Source of the DNA: Paractinoplanes rishiriensis
GTDB taxonomy: Bacteria; Actinomycetota; Actinomycetes; Mycobacteriales; Micromonosporaceae
Length of the DNA stretch: 64,000 nt
Assembly: GCF_016862375.1 (NCBI RefSeq)
Contig: NZ_BOMV01000026.1
Span: 1 to 64,000 of the forward strand
Reading direction: 5' to 3'
This document shows, in pieces, positions 33,410 through 41,984 of the stretch (position 1 is its first letter; each line of letters opens with the position of its first letter). Made by a program: the position numbers and the translations under genes. The notes under the pieces were generated by a model. It searched no databases and was not told the origin of the DNA. It saw only the letters and a list, made by a program, of their open reading frames with translations.

Positions 33410-34660
33410 TCACGACGACGCGCCGGCGGATGCGCCGGTCAGTACATCGAAGCGGTTGAACCAGGCCACCCCGTCGCGCCATCCGATCGACTCGGGATTG
33501 ACCCACTCGACGCGCTCCTCGCCTTCGCCGGCCCGTTCGCGGTGGAAGTACAGGAATCCCTCGCGCTCGCGCTGCTGTTCCTTGAACCACTTGCTGAACG
33601 CGCACTTGCGGCAGAATGCCGAGTCGTCGTTGCGGTCCCGGAAATGCCGGGCGGTGGCGCTCTCCCAGATCTCGTCCAGGGTCTGGGTGCGAAGGTCACC
33701 CAGCACGACTTCACCGTTGTAGTCGTGGCAGCAGGGCACGATCCGGCCGTCCCAGAGCGCCACCAGGGCCGTCCAGGGCAGTGAGCACGGCGCCGTGTAA
33801 CCCGGCGCGGTCACCTCGCCGATCTGTTCGATGTACGAGTCGTCGAAGTCCCACCGGCCCAGCCGGATGACGACGCCCCGGTCCACCCCGACTTCGGCGC
33901 AGTAGTCGATGAAACGGTTGGCCTCGTCGCGGTTCGCGTCCATATTGATCATTTGCAGGGTGATCGCCGTGTCGTAGCCGCCCTCGTTCCGCAGCCGTAC
34001 CAGTTCACGGATGTGGGTGTCCGCCAGCGAGGCGCGGGCGACCCGTCCGCGGATGCTCTTGTACGTCTCCGGATCCAACGAGTCCTGCGACAGCAGAAGG
34101 CTCACGATGCCCGACCGCATGAGCTGTTCCGCGAGCTGCGGCCGCAGGCTCGGCGGGTTGCACGACAGGGCGGTGCGCACCCGCATGTCCCGGGCGAAAG
34201 CCACGGCGTCCGGCAAGCCCTTGTGCAGCAGGGACTCGCCGAAGTGGTGCAGCGCCAGATAGCGCTGACGCCCGGCGACCTGGGTGATGAGGGACGTGAA
34301 GACGTCCATCGACATGTCGCCGAGCTCGCGCGTCATGGAGATGGTGCGCGGGCACATACCACAGGTGTAGGGGCAGCGGTTCGTCATCTCGATCTGGTCG
34401 ATGACCGGCAGTGCCTTCGCCTGGTAAGCCGACAGCGACGACAGGTGTGTGTCAGCCGCGTCCGCGGAGTCGAAAACCAGACGGTGGCGGGTGGCCAGGT
34501 CGCGGCTCATCCCTTCCGGAAGCGCGGCCCCGCTGTCGTAAACCGACTGCAGCGCGGGGACGAAATCCTCCGGAGCAATGAATTCCGCATTTTCCAGGTG
34601 GTTCTTCACGGCAAATCCGCCGACTATGGGGCGATAGCTCCAGAAAGGATGAACGTACAT
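33410..34660 (-). CDS. Radical SAM enzyme with SPASM domain
   Basis: A 416-residue protein. The radical SAM cluster motif is C96-x3-C100-x2-C103 (NRCPYTCGMCPR) preceded by IDQIEMTN. A C-terminal SPASM or twitch region supplies auxiliary-cluster cysteines (APCSLPW, VPCCHDYNGE, CRKCAFSKW). Residues 1-85 are an N-terminal extension with no recognised fold. SPASM enzymes modify peptides or dehydrogenate aminocyclitols (BtrN type). Here both a sugar and a small peptide encoded just upstream are possible substrates. The ATG follows AGGAG. Confidence 0.87.
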   Translation of the reverse strand: MYVHPFWSYRPIVGGFAVKNHLENAEFIAPEDFVPALQSVYDSGAALPEGMSRDLATRHRLVFDSADAADTHLSSLSAYQAKALPVIDQIEMTNRCPYTCGMCPRTISMTRELGDMSMDVFTSLITQVAGRQRYLALHHFGESLLHKGLPDAVAFARDMRVRTALSCNPPSLRPQLAEQLMRSGIVSLLLSQDSLDPETYKSIRGRVARASLADTHIRELVRLRNEGGYDTAITLQMINMDANRDEANRFIDYCAEVGVDRGVVIRLGRWDFDDSYIEQIGEVTAPGYTAPCSLPWTALVALWDGRIVPCCHDYNGEVVLGDLRTQTLDEIWESATARHFRDRNDDSAFCRKCAFSKWFKEQQREREGFLYFHRERAGEGEERVEWVNPESIGWRDGVAWFNRFDVLTGASAGASS

Positions 34661-34714
34661 GACGTCTCCTACTCCGGACCACGTCTGCCCGGATCAGATT
34701 CCGAGGACGAAGTC

Positions 34715-34879
34715 CTATCCCGATGTGGTTGTCGACATGGTTCGGATACGCCGTAAAGCCGTACGCGCCACCCGGTGACGTCGAATTAAAATCGTGCCGG
34801 CGCCGGTGCTTTCCCGCATCGTCGCGTGGCACACCGGATCCGCCGGAAACGGCGCCTTCAGGTTCTGGTTGATCTCCAT
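34715..34879 (-). CDS. Possible 54-residue peptide gene upstream of the radical SAM gene
   Basis: An open frame starting at the ATG 34879 with a very good ribosome site (GAGGAG, 5 nt spacing) encodes 54 residues, beginning MEINQNLKAPFPADPVCHAT and ending TMSTTTSG. It begins 43 nt after the PIG-L-like stop and ends 54 nt before the radical SAM start, all on the same strand. The first 28 codons have strong GC3 bias, the rest do not; a frameshift or a short N-terminal coding part is possible. A RiPP-type precursor or a leader peptide are both open. No family recognised. Confidence 0.4.
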   Translation of the reverse strand: MEINQNLKAPFPADPVCHATMRESTGAGTILIRRHRVARTALRRIRTMSTTTSG

Positions 34880-34921
34880 ATCTTCTCCTCGGCCGGCTGC
34901 ACACGGACACGCGAATTGTGG

Positions 34922-35578
34922 TCAGCCGTTCTCCGCGGTCAGGATGTGCCAAGAGTGCTCCACGTCCAGCGGGCCGGCAGGCGAGTCGGGATGGCCGCGA
35001 CCGTACCGGTCGATGATCACCCGCTTGGCGGCGGCGGCCTGATCGTCGAGGCGGACCGCCCGGAGCTCCAGTGTGTACCGGCCGATGATTCGTTTCAGTG
35101 GCGCGACGAGACCCTCCACCTCGGCCGCGCCCAGTGCCGCGGGCGCGAAGAGGACGAGCCGGCTGCCCGCCGCCGTGGCCTCGGTGGCACACAGCTCTCG
35201 CACGGCCGCCTCGAACGGCGAGCCGCCGCTGCCGGCCGGCAGCCAAATCTCCGCGATGCCCTCGAAGATGGCCGCCAGCCGCTCGCGTAACCGCTGCTGG
35301 ACGGGGCCGTCAATGGCATCGTGGCCCAGGGCCGGGCCGGCGGGGAGGCGAACGGACTGGACACCGAGTAGCCGCATCGCGGCCTCGTCCAGCTTGTTGC
35401 GAGCGACCCGGGCGTCGTCGCCGACCTCGGGCGCGATGCTGACCACTATGGAGCAGCCAAGATAGAGGCGCCCGGCCGCATACCGGGCCACGTCGCCGGG
35501 AGACGTCGACACCACGACCGCGGACGGTAGGACGCGTCCGACCGGGCTGATGCCGACGACCGTCGGTGTTGCCGTCAT
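34922..35578 (-). CDS. PIG-L/LmbE-like protein apparently lacking metal ligands
   Basis: A 218-residue protein whose layout fits the N-acetylglucosaminyl deacetylase (PIG-L/LmbE) fold: AVVVSTSPGDVARYAAGRL where the family has HPDD, then DDARVARNKLDEAAMRLLG, then EIWLPAGSGGSPFEAAVRE where the family has the second metal motif HxDH. Both zinc motifs are thus replaced, so it is probably not a working deacetylase, if the assignment holds. It may be a binding or regulatory paralogue. It is first gene of the minus-strand unit, divergent from the gmhA-hldE fusion. Confidence 0.55.
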   Translation of the reverse strand: MTATPTVVGISPVGRVLPSAVVVSTSPGDVARYAAGRLYLGCSIVVSIAPEVGDDARVARNKLDEAAMRLLGVQSVRLPAGPALGHDAIDGPVQQRLRERLAAIFEGIAEIWLPAGSGGSPFEAAVRELCATEATAAGSRLVLFAPAALGAAEVEGLVAPLKRIIGRYTLELRAVRLDDQAAAAKRVIIDRYGRGHPDSPAGPLDVEHSWHILTAENG

Positions 35579-36153
35579 GGTCGCGGGGTGGTGGCGCCGA
35601 CGCTGCGGATCGAGCAGACGAATCGTCGAACGACGTTCCAATGATCTGGCGCGCGTACGCTGCCCGGAATCTGCTCTGTGGTTGCACAGTGAATGTGCTG
35701 TTTTGTTGCAGCGTCAACCTGCAAAGCGGTTACACCAAGCAACTCAGCCCCCCGGTCCGATTGATGGCTACCGAGGCAGGTCACCCAGTTCATGACGACG
35801 CGACCCGGTAACTCTGCTAGGTGTCACCATCCCAACACCCAATCCTTCCGGGCGTCAAGGTGTTGCGCCGACCGTTTACATTGGGTTAAGTCGATGTGAT
35901 TGCTGCGCAGTGGCGCGCCCGTGACACGTTGGCGCCCGTCGATTCGCAGGTCACCAGCAAAGCCATGCGCCGATGGGTGCGAGCATGTACGCTTTGAGGA
36001 TCTTCAATTATTCGCATCGTCGCCAGGGCGACGTCCGGCAGAGTCGTTAGTGTTGACACGCCGTGAAAGGTCGGCTCTGTTGATCCGGTCCATGCGTGAC
36101 ACGGCTGCGCGGGCGGACAGGGTATCGATGCAGGTTAACCGGGGGAATCATCT
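35579..36153. other. Divergent intergenic control region of the heptose genes
   Basis: 575 nt with no convincing gene, between the divergent PIG-L-like and gmhA-hldE genes. It contains an inverted repeat TTGCAG / CTGCAA (35706-35724, 7-nt spacer) and a second with arms CAACACC (35833-35839) and GGTGTTG (35859-35865). A TTGACA at 36053-36058 is a candidate -35 element for the fusion gene, but no good -10 stands at the right spacing. GC content drops visibly around 35680-35900. Confidence 0.5.
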
Positions 36154-38289
36154 ATGGCTGCTGCACGTAACGGTGCATCGGATACCTCACGCTCCGCAGA
36201 CGGGCCAGCACACGTCGAGAGACTGATCGCCGGACTGTCCGTGTTGGACATCGAGGTTCTGGACCGCTGGGGTACCCAGTTGTATGAAACGTTGTCCCGC
36301 GGCGCCCGCCTGCTCGCCGCGGGCAACGGGGGCTCCGCCGCCGAGGCGCAACACCTCACCGCTGAACTCGTGGGACGATTCGGACGCGACCGGCAGCCGT
36401 TCTCCGCGCTCGCGCTGCATGCGGACAGCTCCAGCGTCACCGCGATCGCCAACGACTACTCGTACGCGAAGGTGTTCGCCCGGCAGGTCGAGGCGCACGG
36501 CCGAGCCGGTGACGTCCTGATCCTGCTGTCCGCTTCCGGAAACAGCCCCAACGTCCTGGCTGCGGCCGAGGCAGCGCGCGCCCGGGCGATGACGGTCTGG
36601 GCGCTGACGGGTCCGCGGCCGAACCGGCTGGCTGACCTCTGTGACGAGGCCGTCGCGGCGACCGGCGACACCCCCGTGATCCAGGAGCTGCATCTCACGG
36701 CCGTGCATCTGATCTGCGAGAGCTTCGAACGCGCCTTGGCGGCCGTGGATGCCGCCGCCCAGCACCCAGCCGTGCCGGACAGTCCTCCTGCCGCGGCGGA
36801 CGGCGCCGTCCCGACACCGGCGCCGGCCTCCGGCGTTCCCGTGGTGATACAGCGCAGGCCGCTGTCCCGCGGCCGCCCGCGGCCACCGAGGCGGCACGGC
36901 AGCGCCAGCCGCATCCTCGTGGTCGGCGACACGCTCCTGGACCGCGATGTCAGCGGGCGCACCGAGCGCCTCTCGCCCGAGGCCCCGGTGCCGGTCGTCG
37001 ACTCCATGACCACCTCCACGCGCCCCGGCGGCGCCGGCCTGGCGGCGGTCTTCGCCGCGCGGCTCGGAAAGGAGGTCACGCTCATGACCGCGCTCGCCGA
37101 TGACGCGGACGGCCACGACCTGCGACGCCTTCTGGAGGTCGCCGGGGTCCAGGTGATCGATCTGGGTCTCGCCGGAGCTACGCCGGTGAAGACCCGGATC
37201 CGGACCGGGAACCGGTCACTGCTCATGCTCGACGAGGCGCCGGTGCCGGGTGCCGTCCTGCGCCCGGTCCCGGCCGAGGCGAGGCTGCTGGCGGGCGAGA
37301 CTGATGCCGTGGTGGTGGCCGACTACGGACGGAACATGACGGCCGCGGCATCGGTGCGGGACCTGCTGGGCGAGGCGGCGGCGCGGGTACCCGTGGTGTG
37401 GGATCCGCACCCTCGAGGCAGCGAGCCGGTTCCGGGCGTCCGGGTGGCCACGCCGAACACCCGGGAAGCAGCCCACGCCGTCCAGTCCATCTCGGGCAGC
37501 CGGCTCGGTGCCGACGTGGACCGCGCCCGGGAACTCCTGCGGCGCTGGCCGGTGGCCGGCATCGCGGTCACCCTCGGTCACCGGGGGGCGGCCCTCGTCG
37601 AGGATCCCGAGCTCCCTCCGCTGGTCATACCAGCGGCGTGGGACGGTTCCCCGGGCGAGGACACCTGCGGCGCCGGCGACTACTTCGCGGTCAAGGCCGC
37701 GGCCCTGCTCGCCGACGGTGCATTGCTCTCCGAGGCGGTGGCCGGGGCGGTCGCCGCAGCCACCGCCTATGTCGTTGCCGGGGGACCGCGCATTCTCGAC
37801 ACCGCATCGCACCCGGCCACCACCAGCCCGGTCGACGGACTGGACTTCGCGCGCCGGGTCCGCGCGGAGGGTGGCCTCGTGGTCGCCACCGGTGGCTGCT
37901 TCGACCTCCTGCACCCCGGGCACGTCGCCCTGCTGGAGCAGGCCCGGATGATCGGGGACTGCCTGATCGTGTGCTTGAACAGCGACGAGTCCGTGGCGCG
38001 GCTCAAGGGCCCCAGCCGGCCCGTCGTCTCGCTGCCGGACCGGGCCCTCGTGTTGCAGGCCCTGCAGTCCGTCGACGCCGTAGCCGTCTTCGACGAGGAC
38101 ACACCCCTGCGCCTGCTCGACGAACTGCGCCCGGACATCTTCGTGAAGGGCGGCGACTACTCCAACACCGCGATCCCGGAGGCCGCTCTGGTGCGCTCGT
38201 GGGGCGGCCAGGTGGTCACCGTGCCGTACCTCGACGGCCGTTCCACGACATCGTTGATCACCCGGGCCGTCAACGGACTCGCACTGTAG
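36154..38289 (+). CDS. Trifunctional GmhA-HldE fusion: heptose isomerase, kinase and nucleotidyltransferase
   Basis: A 711-residue three-domain protein. Residues about 20-200 are a SIS-fold sedoheptulose 7-phosphate isomerase like GmhA (G57-NGGSAAEAQH; SASGNSPNVL). A proline-rich linker follows (about 205-250). Residues about 250-545 are a PfkB-type heptose 7-phosphate kinase (RPGGAGLAAVFAARLG; catalytic D509 in CGAGDYF). Residues about 570-711 are a nucleotidyltransferase with H587-P-G-H590 and KGGDYS. Together they convert sedoheptulose 7-phosphate to heptose 1,7-bisphosphate and, after GmhB, to NDP-heptose (ADP in HldE). GGGGGAA precedes the ATG. Confidence 0.92.
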   Translation: MAAARNGASDTSRSADGPAHVERLIAGLSVLDIEVLDRWGTQLYETLSRGARLLAAGNGGSAAEAQHLTAELVGRFGRDRQPFSALALHADSSSVTAIANDYSYAKVFARQVEAHGRAGDVLILLSASGNSPNVLAAAEAARARAMTVWALTGPRPNRLADLCDEAVAATGDTPVIQELHLTAVHLICESFERALAAVDAAAQHPAVPDSPPAAADGAVPTPAPASGVPVVIQRRPLSRGRPRPPRRHGSASRILVVGDTLLDRDVSGRTERLSPEAPVPVVDSMTTSTRPGGAGLAAVFAARLGKEVTLMTALADDADGHDLRRLLEVAGVQVIDLGLAGATPVKTRIRTGNRSLLMLDEAPVPGAVLRPVPAEARLLAGETDAVVVADYGRNMTAAASVRDLLGEAAARVPVVWDPHPRGSEPVPGVRVATPNTREAAHAVQSISGSRLGADVDRARELLRRWPVAGIAVTLGHRGAALVEDPELPPLVIPAAWDGSPGEDTCGAGDYFAVKAAALLADGALLSEAVAGAVAAATAYVVAGGPRILDTASHPATTSPVDGLDFARRVRAEGGLVVATGGCFDLLHPGHVALLEQARMIGDCLIVCLNSDESVARLKGPSRPVVSLPDRALVLQALQSVDAVAVFDEDTPLRLLDELRPDIFVKGGDYSNTAIPEAALVRSWGGQVVTVPYLDGRSTTSLITRAVNGLAL

Positions 38290-38296
38290 GAGTTGC

Positions 38297-38330
38297 GGTC
38301 CCGCCGGCCGGCGAACCGGTCGGCGGGACC
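38297..38330. terminator. Strong bidirectional hairpin terminator
   Basis: A 15-bp stem, GGTCCCGCCGGCCGG with CCGGTCGGCGGGACC (one G-U pair), closes on a CGAA tetraloop. It lies exactly between the convergent stops of the heptose fusion (38289) and the ABC exporter (38338). Confidence 0.8.
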
Positions 38331-38337
38331 ACGCGCG

Positions 38338-40143
38338 CTAATGCTCGGGTTCGGCGGCCGTGGTCGAATGGGCCACCTGATGCAGCCGGAACATCTCCGC
38401 GTACGGCCCACCCGCCGCCATGAGTGTCTGGTGGTCTCCGGCTTCGAGAATGCGGCCGTTCGACATCATCAGGATCAGATCCGCCATGTCGATGGTGGAC
38501 AACCGGTGGGACACGATCACCGTCACGGTCCCGGCCAGCTCACGCGACTTGCGCGCTATCGCGGTATAGCGCTCGAACATCGCGTGTTCGCTCGGCGCGT
38601 CGAGCGCGGCGGTCGGTTCGTCCATCACCACGAGCAGCGGTCCGCGGCGCATCGTGCCACGCGCCAGGGCAACCTTCTGCCATTGACCTTCGGAGAGCTC
38701 TGTCCCGCTGAACAGCGTCCCCAGCTGGGTGTCCATGCCGTCCGGGAGCGACCAGGACGCCGCGTCGGCGCCCGCCGCGCGCGCCACGTGCTCCACCCGT
38801 TCGTGGTCGGAGACCGCCGGCAGATCACCGATGCCGATCGATTCCCGGAGACGGAGCTGGTACCGGCCGAAGTCCTGGAACACCGCGCTGGTCGAGGCGC
38901 GCCACGATTGCAGGTCGACGTCGCGGAGGTCGATACCGTCAACCGTGATGCTGCCCCGGTCCGGTTGGTGCAGCCCCAGAAGCAGCTTCACGAGCGTGCT
39001 CTTGCCCGATCCGTACTCTCCGACCACGGCGACGGTAGAACCCGCCGGCAGATGGATCGAGACGTCGACGAGCGCGTCGTGTTTCGCCTCGGGATAACGG
39101 AACCAGACGCTCTCCAGCTCGATCCCGCTGCGAAGCCTGTCCAGGTCGAGCGCGCGGCCCCCGCTGTCGTCCCGGAGCCGCCGCGCGTGCTCGCGAAGCC
39201 AGAGGAAGGGTTCGATCACGGCCACCCCGGCGAGCGCCTCACGGGCCATCGCCAGAGTCCGCTCCACCTGTCCACGGAGCTGCGCCGCGAGCGTGACCGC
39301 CAGAACCAGGTCGCCCGGGGTGCGTTCGCCGCGGGCGACGAGCCACACCACAAACCCCAGGCCGGCTACGTAGGCCAGCATGAAGACGGCCCATCCGGCA
39401 ACCGCGAGACCGGCCGCACGCATCTCGCCCGCCGTGCGGACCTTGTGGACGGCGTGCCAGGAATTCCGCCGGCGCTGCATGAGGTCGCCTCCCCGGCCGC
39501 TGACGCGCACCTCTTTACCCGGCTCCGGCTGGGTCAGCAGGTCGAACAGCTGACGCTCGAGGCGCGCGTCCTGAGCACTGGCCAGGCTCGCCTCCCGGAT
39601 GAGCCGCTCACCGCGCCGGCTGAGGAGCAGGGGTATCGCCGCGAAGATCACCACCGGGGCGAACACCGGGTGAACCTGCGAGAGCAGAGCCGTACTCACC
39701 CCGATGCCGATGATGCTCGACACCGAGGCGAGCGGTGCCAGCGCGGCGTACACCAGACTCGAGCCGCGGCCCAGGACCAGCGAAAGCCGGTCGAGGTAGG
39801 CGGGCGACTCGACGTGCTCGATCGACGGCAGGCCGGTGGCGGTGCGGAGCACCTCTTCGTCCACCCGGAGCCCGACCCGTTCGCCGAGGTTGCCCATCAA
39901 TCCGAACCGGGCACCGGTACCAGCGCTGATGACGAGGAAGGCGAGGGCGCCACCCACGGCCGCCACCAGAACGGTACGACGGTCGCCGCCGGACACCGCA
40001 TCGGTGATCTCGCGCAGACACAGGCCGAGAACTCCGACGGCCGCGATGTCCGCGACCAACAGGACGAGCACGCCGACCGTCCGGACCGGTGAGGCGCGTA
40101 AGCACCAGACGATGACCTCGAACCACAGGCGCAACTTGGCCAT
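38338..40143 (-). CDS. ABC half-exporter (fused membrane and ATPase domains)
   Basis: A 601-residue type I ABC exporter half. Six membrane helices occupy roughly residues 20-310. The nucleotide-binding domain has Walker A GEYGSGKSTLVKLLLG, signature LSEGQWQKVALARG (variant of LSGGQ), Walker B LLVVMDEPTAALD and the H-loop VIVSHRLSTI. It probably pairs as a heterodimer with the overlapping upstream half-exporter (TGATG junction). It is last gene of the GH3-ABC-ABC operon. Product export or self-protection for the neighbouring cluster is plausible but unproven. Confidence 0.88.
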   Translation of the reverse strand: MAKLRLWFEVIVWCLRASPVRTVGVLVLLVADIAAVGVLGLCLREITDAVSGGDRRTVLVAAVGGALAFLVISAGTGARFGLMGNLGERVGLRVDEEVLRTATGLPSIEHVESPAYLDRLSLVLGRGSSLVYAALAPLASVSSIIGIGVSTALLSQVHPVFAPVVIFAAIPLLLSRRGERLIREASLASAQDARLERQLFDLLTQPEPGKEVRVSGRGGDLMQRRRNSWHAVHKVRTAGEMRAAGLAVAGWAVFMLAYVAGLGFVVWLVARGERTPGDLVLAVTLAAQLRGQVERTLAMAREALAGVAVIEPFLWLREHARRLRDDSGGRALDLDRLRSGIELESVWFRYPEAKHDALVDVSIHLPAGSTVAVVGEYGSGKSTLVKLLLGLHQPDRGSITVDGIDLRDVDLQSWRASTSAVFQDFGRYQLRLRESIGIGDLPAVSDHERVEHVARAAGADAASWSLPDGMDTQLGTLFSGTELSEGQWQKVALARGTMRRGPLLVVMDEPTAALDAPSEHAMFERYTAIARKSRELAGTVTVIVSHRLSTIDMADLILMMSNGRILEAGDHQTLMAAGGPYAEMFRLHQVAHSTTAAEPEH

Positions 40144-41984
40144 CAGATCTCCTCCGCCGCGTCGTAGGAGTGTCCCGCGCCGCCGTTCGTGGCAGCGGTT
40201 GCCTGAACGGCCACGAGTTCGGCGTATCCGGCGGCTGCCTCCATGAGCTCCTCATGGGTGCCCGACTCCACGACGCGACCGCCCGAGAGCAACACCACGC
40301 GGTCGGCCTCCCGGATCGTCGACAGCCGGTGCGAAATGAGCACGACGGACGCTTCCGGAACCGCGCGGAGCAGCCGCCGGAAGACCTCCACCTCGGTCCG
40401 CACATCGAGGTGCGCGGTCGGCTCGTCCATCACCAGCACCTGAGCGCCGGCCCGGACCGCGTACAGCGCGCGAGCGAGGGCGACGTTCTGCCACTGACCG
40501 CCCGAGAGCTCCACACCACCGCGAAGGGTCGGCGACAGCGGGGTCTCCCAGCCGTTCGGCATCCGCTCGACGAGCCAGTCGATGCCCGCCTCACGCGCTA
40601 CGTCCGCGAGTGTCCGTTCGCCGTCTCCGGCCGGGTCCCCGGCCTGCACGTTCTCGGCGGCGGACAGCGGATAGCGGACGAAATCCTGAAAGACGACGGC
40701 CAGGCGGTTACGCCACGACCGGGCGTCGAGATGCGCGATATCGGTCCCGTCCGCCGTGATCCGGCCCGAGGTGGGCTCGTACAGCCGGGTCAGCAGCTTG
40801 GTGATCGTGGTCTTGCCGGCACCGTTGAGCCCGACCAGGCCGATGACCTCGCCCGGCCGTATTTCGAGGTTCAGCCCGTTGAGCACGGCGCGCGACGCAC
40901 CGGGATAGGTGAAGTGGATGTCTTCGAATCGGATCAGGGGAGGCCGGCCGGGCACCGCTCGGCCGGCCGCATCGGCGGGCCGGTGCGGCCGGTCCGCCTC
41001 GTCCGCACGGAGCCTGGATTCAAGGCGGCCGAGTGCCTCGTAGGAGGGCCGGCCACGAACCACCGCCACCGCCGCGAGGTCCAGGTTGCCGTAGGAGAGC
41101 AGGGCCAGGACGGCGGTCAGGCTGGCGGCCAGGCCGGCGAGCGGCAGGCTGCCGCCGAGAGTGGCGACACCCAGTACATACAGCCCGATGAAGGCGCCGC
41201 CGGACGCGATCATGAAGGTAAGCCATTGCCGCTTGACGATCGTGTTGCCCTTGTCCCACACCGGCACCAGATGCCGCAGTTCCCGTCCGCGCCAGTGCTC
41301 GAGGAGCCAGTCCCGGAGACCGAACAGGCGCACCTCCTTGGCCGGTCCGGGCTGGGCGACCGTGTCCGCCCAGTACTGGGCCCGCCGGGACTCCGACACG
41401 CCGGCCGCCCAGAGCTTCGACATCGAGATGTCATCACGCAGCAGGAGATGTCGAGTGATCATCACTGGAGTCACCAGAACGATCACCAGCCACCACGAGT
41501 ACGCCGCGACGACCAGCCCGGCCAGCGCCACGGCCAGCAAACCGGAAAATGCCCACAGCTGACCGATGGCAGCCTCTCCCGGACTTTGTTCGGCCCAGCT
41601 CCGCCGATTGGCCGCCGCCAGGAGAATGTCGTCACGCACCGCGCTGTCTTCCAGGGGAGCGATCCCGAGCGGCTGCGCGGCGAGGCGGCAGACCATGTCG
41701 CGGTGTTCCCCGTCGATCAGGCGCCACACCGCGAACCGCAGCGGTGGCAGGAGCTGGTCGGCAACCTGTCCGGTGAGCAGCAGGGCGCCGAGGGCGACGA
41801 GGGGGGTCCACGGATCACCGCCGGCACCGGCGATCGCCCGGTCCACGAGCCGTCCGGTCGCCAGGGCGATTCCGGCCGGCAGGACCGCCTGGACCAGGAA
41901 CACCGTGCCGAGCGCCAGGCTGGCGAGGCCGCCAGCCCGCAGGGATTGCGCCAGCCGGAGCCGGTATCGCAGGGTGGCGTTCAT
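40143..41984 (-). CDS. ABC half-exporter (fused membrane and ATPase domains)
   Basis: A 613-residue partner half-exporter. The membrane part spans residues about 18-320. The ATPase domain has Walker A GLNGAGKTTITKLL, canonical signature ELSGGQWQNVALAR, Walker B VLVMDEPTAHLD and the H-loop VLISHRLSTIR. The ATG at 41984 overlaps the GH3 stop as ATGA. Unlike its partner it carries a canonical LSGGQ, so the heterodimer may have one degenerate site. Operon partner of a cytoplasmic GH3 hydrolase, an unusual association. Confidence 0.88.
   Translation of the reverse strand: MNATLRYRLRLAQSLRAGGLASLALGTVFLVQAVLPAGIALATGRLVDRAIAGAGGDPWTPLVALGALLLTGQVADQLLPPLRFAVWRLIDGEHRDMVCRLAAQPLGIAPLEDSAVRDDILLAAANRRSWAEQSPGEAAIGQLWAFSGLLAVALAGLVVAAYSWWLVIVLVTPVMITRHLLLRDDISMSKLWAAGVSESRRAQYWADTVAQPGPAKEVRLFGLRDWLLEHWRGRELRHLVPVWDKGNTIVKRQWLTFMIASGGAFIGLYVLGVATLGGSLPLAGLAASLTAVLALLSYGNLDLAAVAVVRGRPSYEALGRLESRLRADEADRPHRPADAAGRAVPGRPPLIRFEDIHFTYPGASRAVLNGLNLEIRPGEVIGLVGLNGAGKTTITKLLTRLYEPTSGRITADGTDIAHLDARSWRNRLAVVFQDFVRYPLSAAENVQAGDPAGDGERTLADVAREAGIDWLVERMPNGWETPLSPTLRGGVELSGGQWQNVALARALYAVRAGAQVLVMDEPTAHLDVRTEVEVFRRLLRAVPEASVVLISHRLSTIREADRVVLLSGGRVVESGTHEELMEAAAGYAELVAVQATAATNGGAGHSYDAAEEI

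Noticed and set aside
24889..34660. Mycofactocin-type system (GMC oxidoreductase, creatininase, SPASM radical SAM, small peptide)
   Set aside because: The three enzyme families co-occur, but there is no MftB-like binding protein, no MftD or MftR, the radical SAM protein has a long N-terminal extension unlike MftC, and the 54-residue frame lacks the Val-Tyr C-terminus of MftA.
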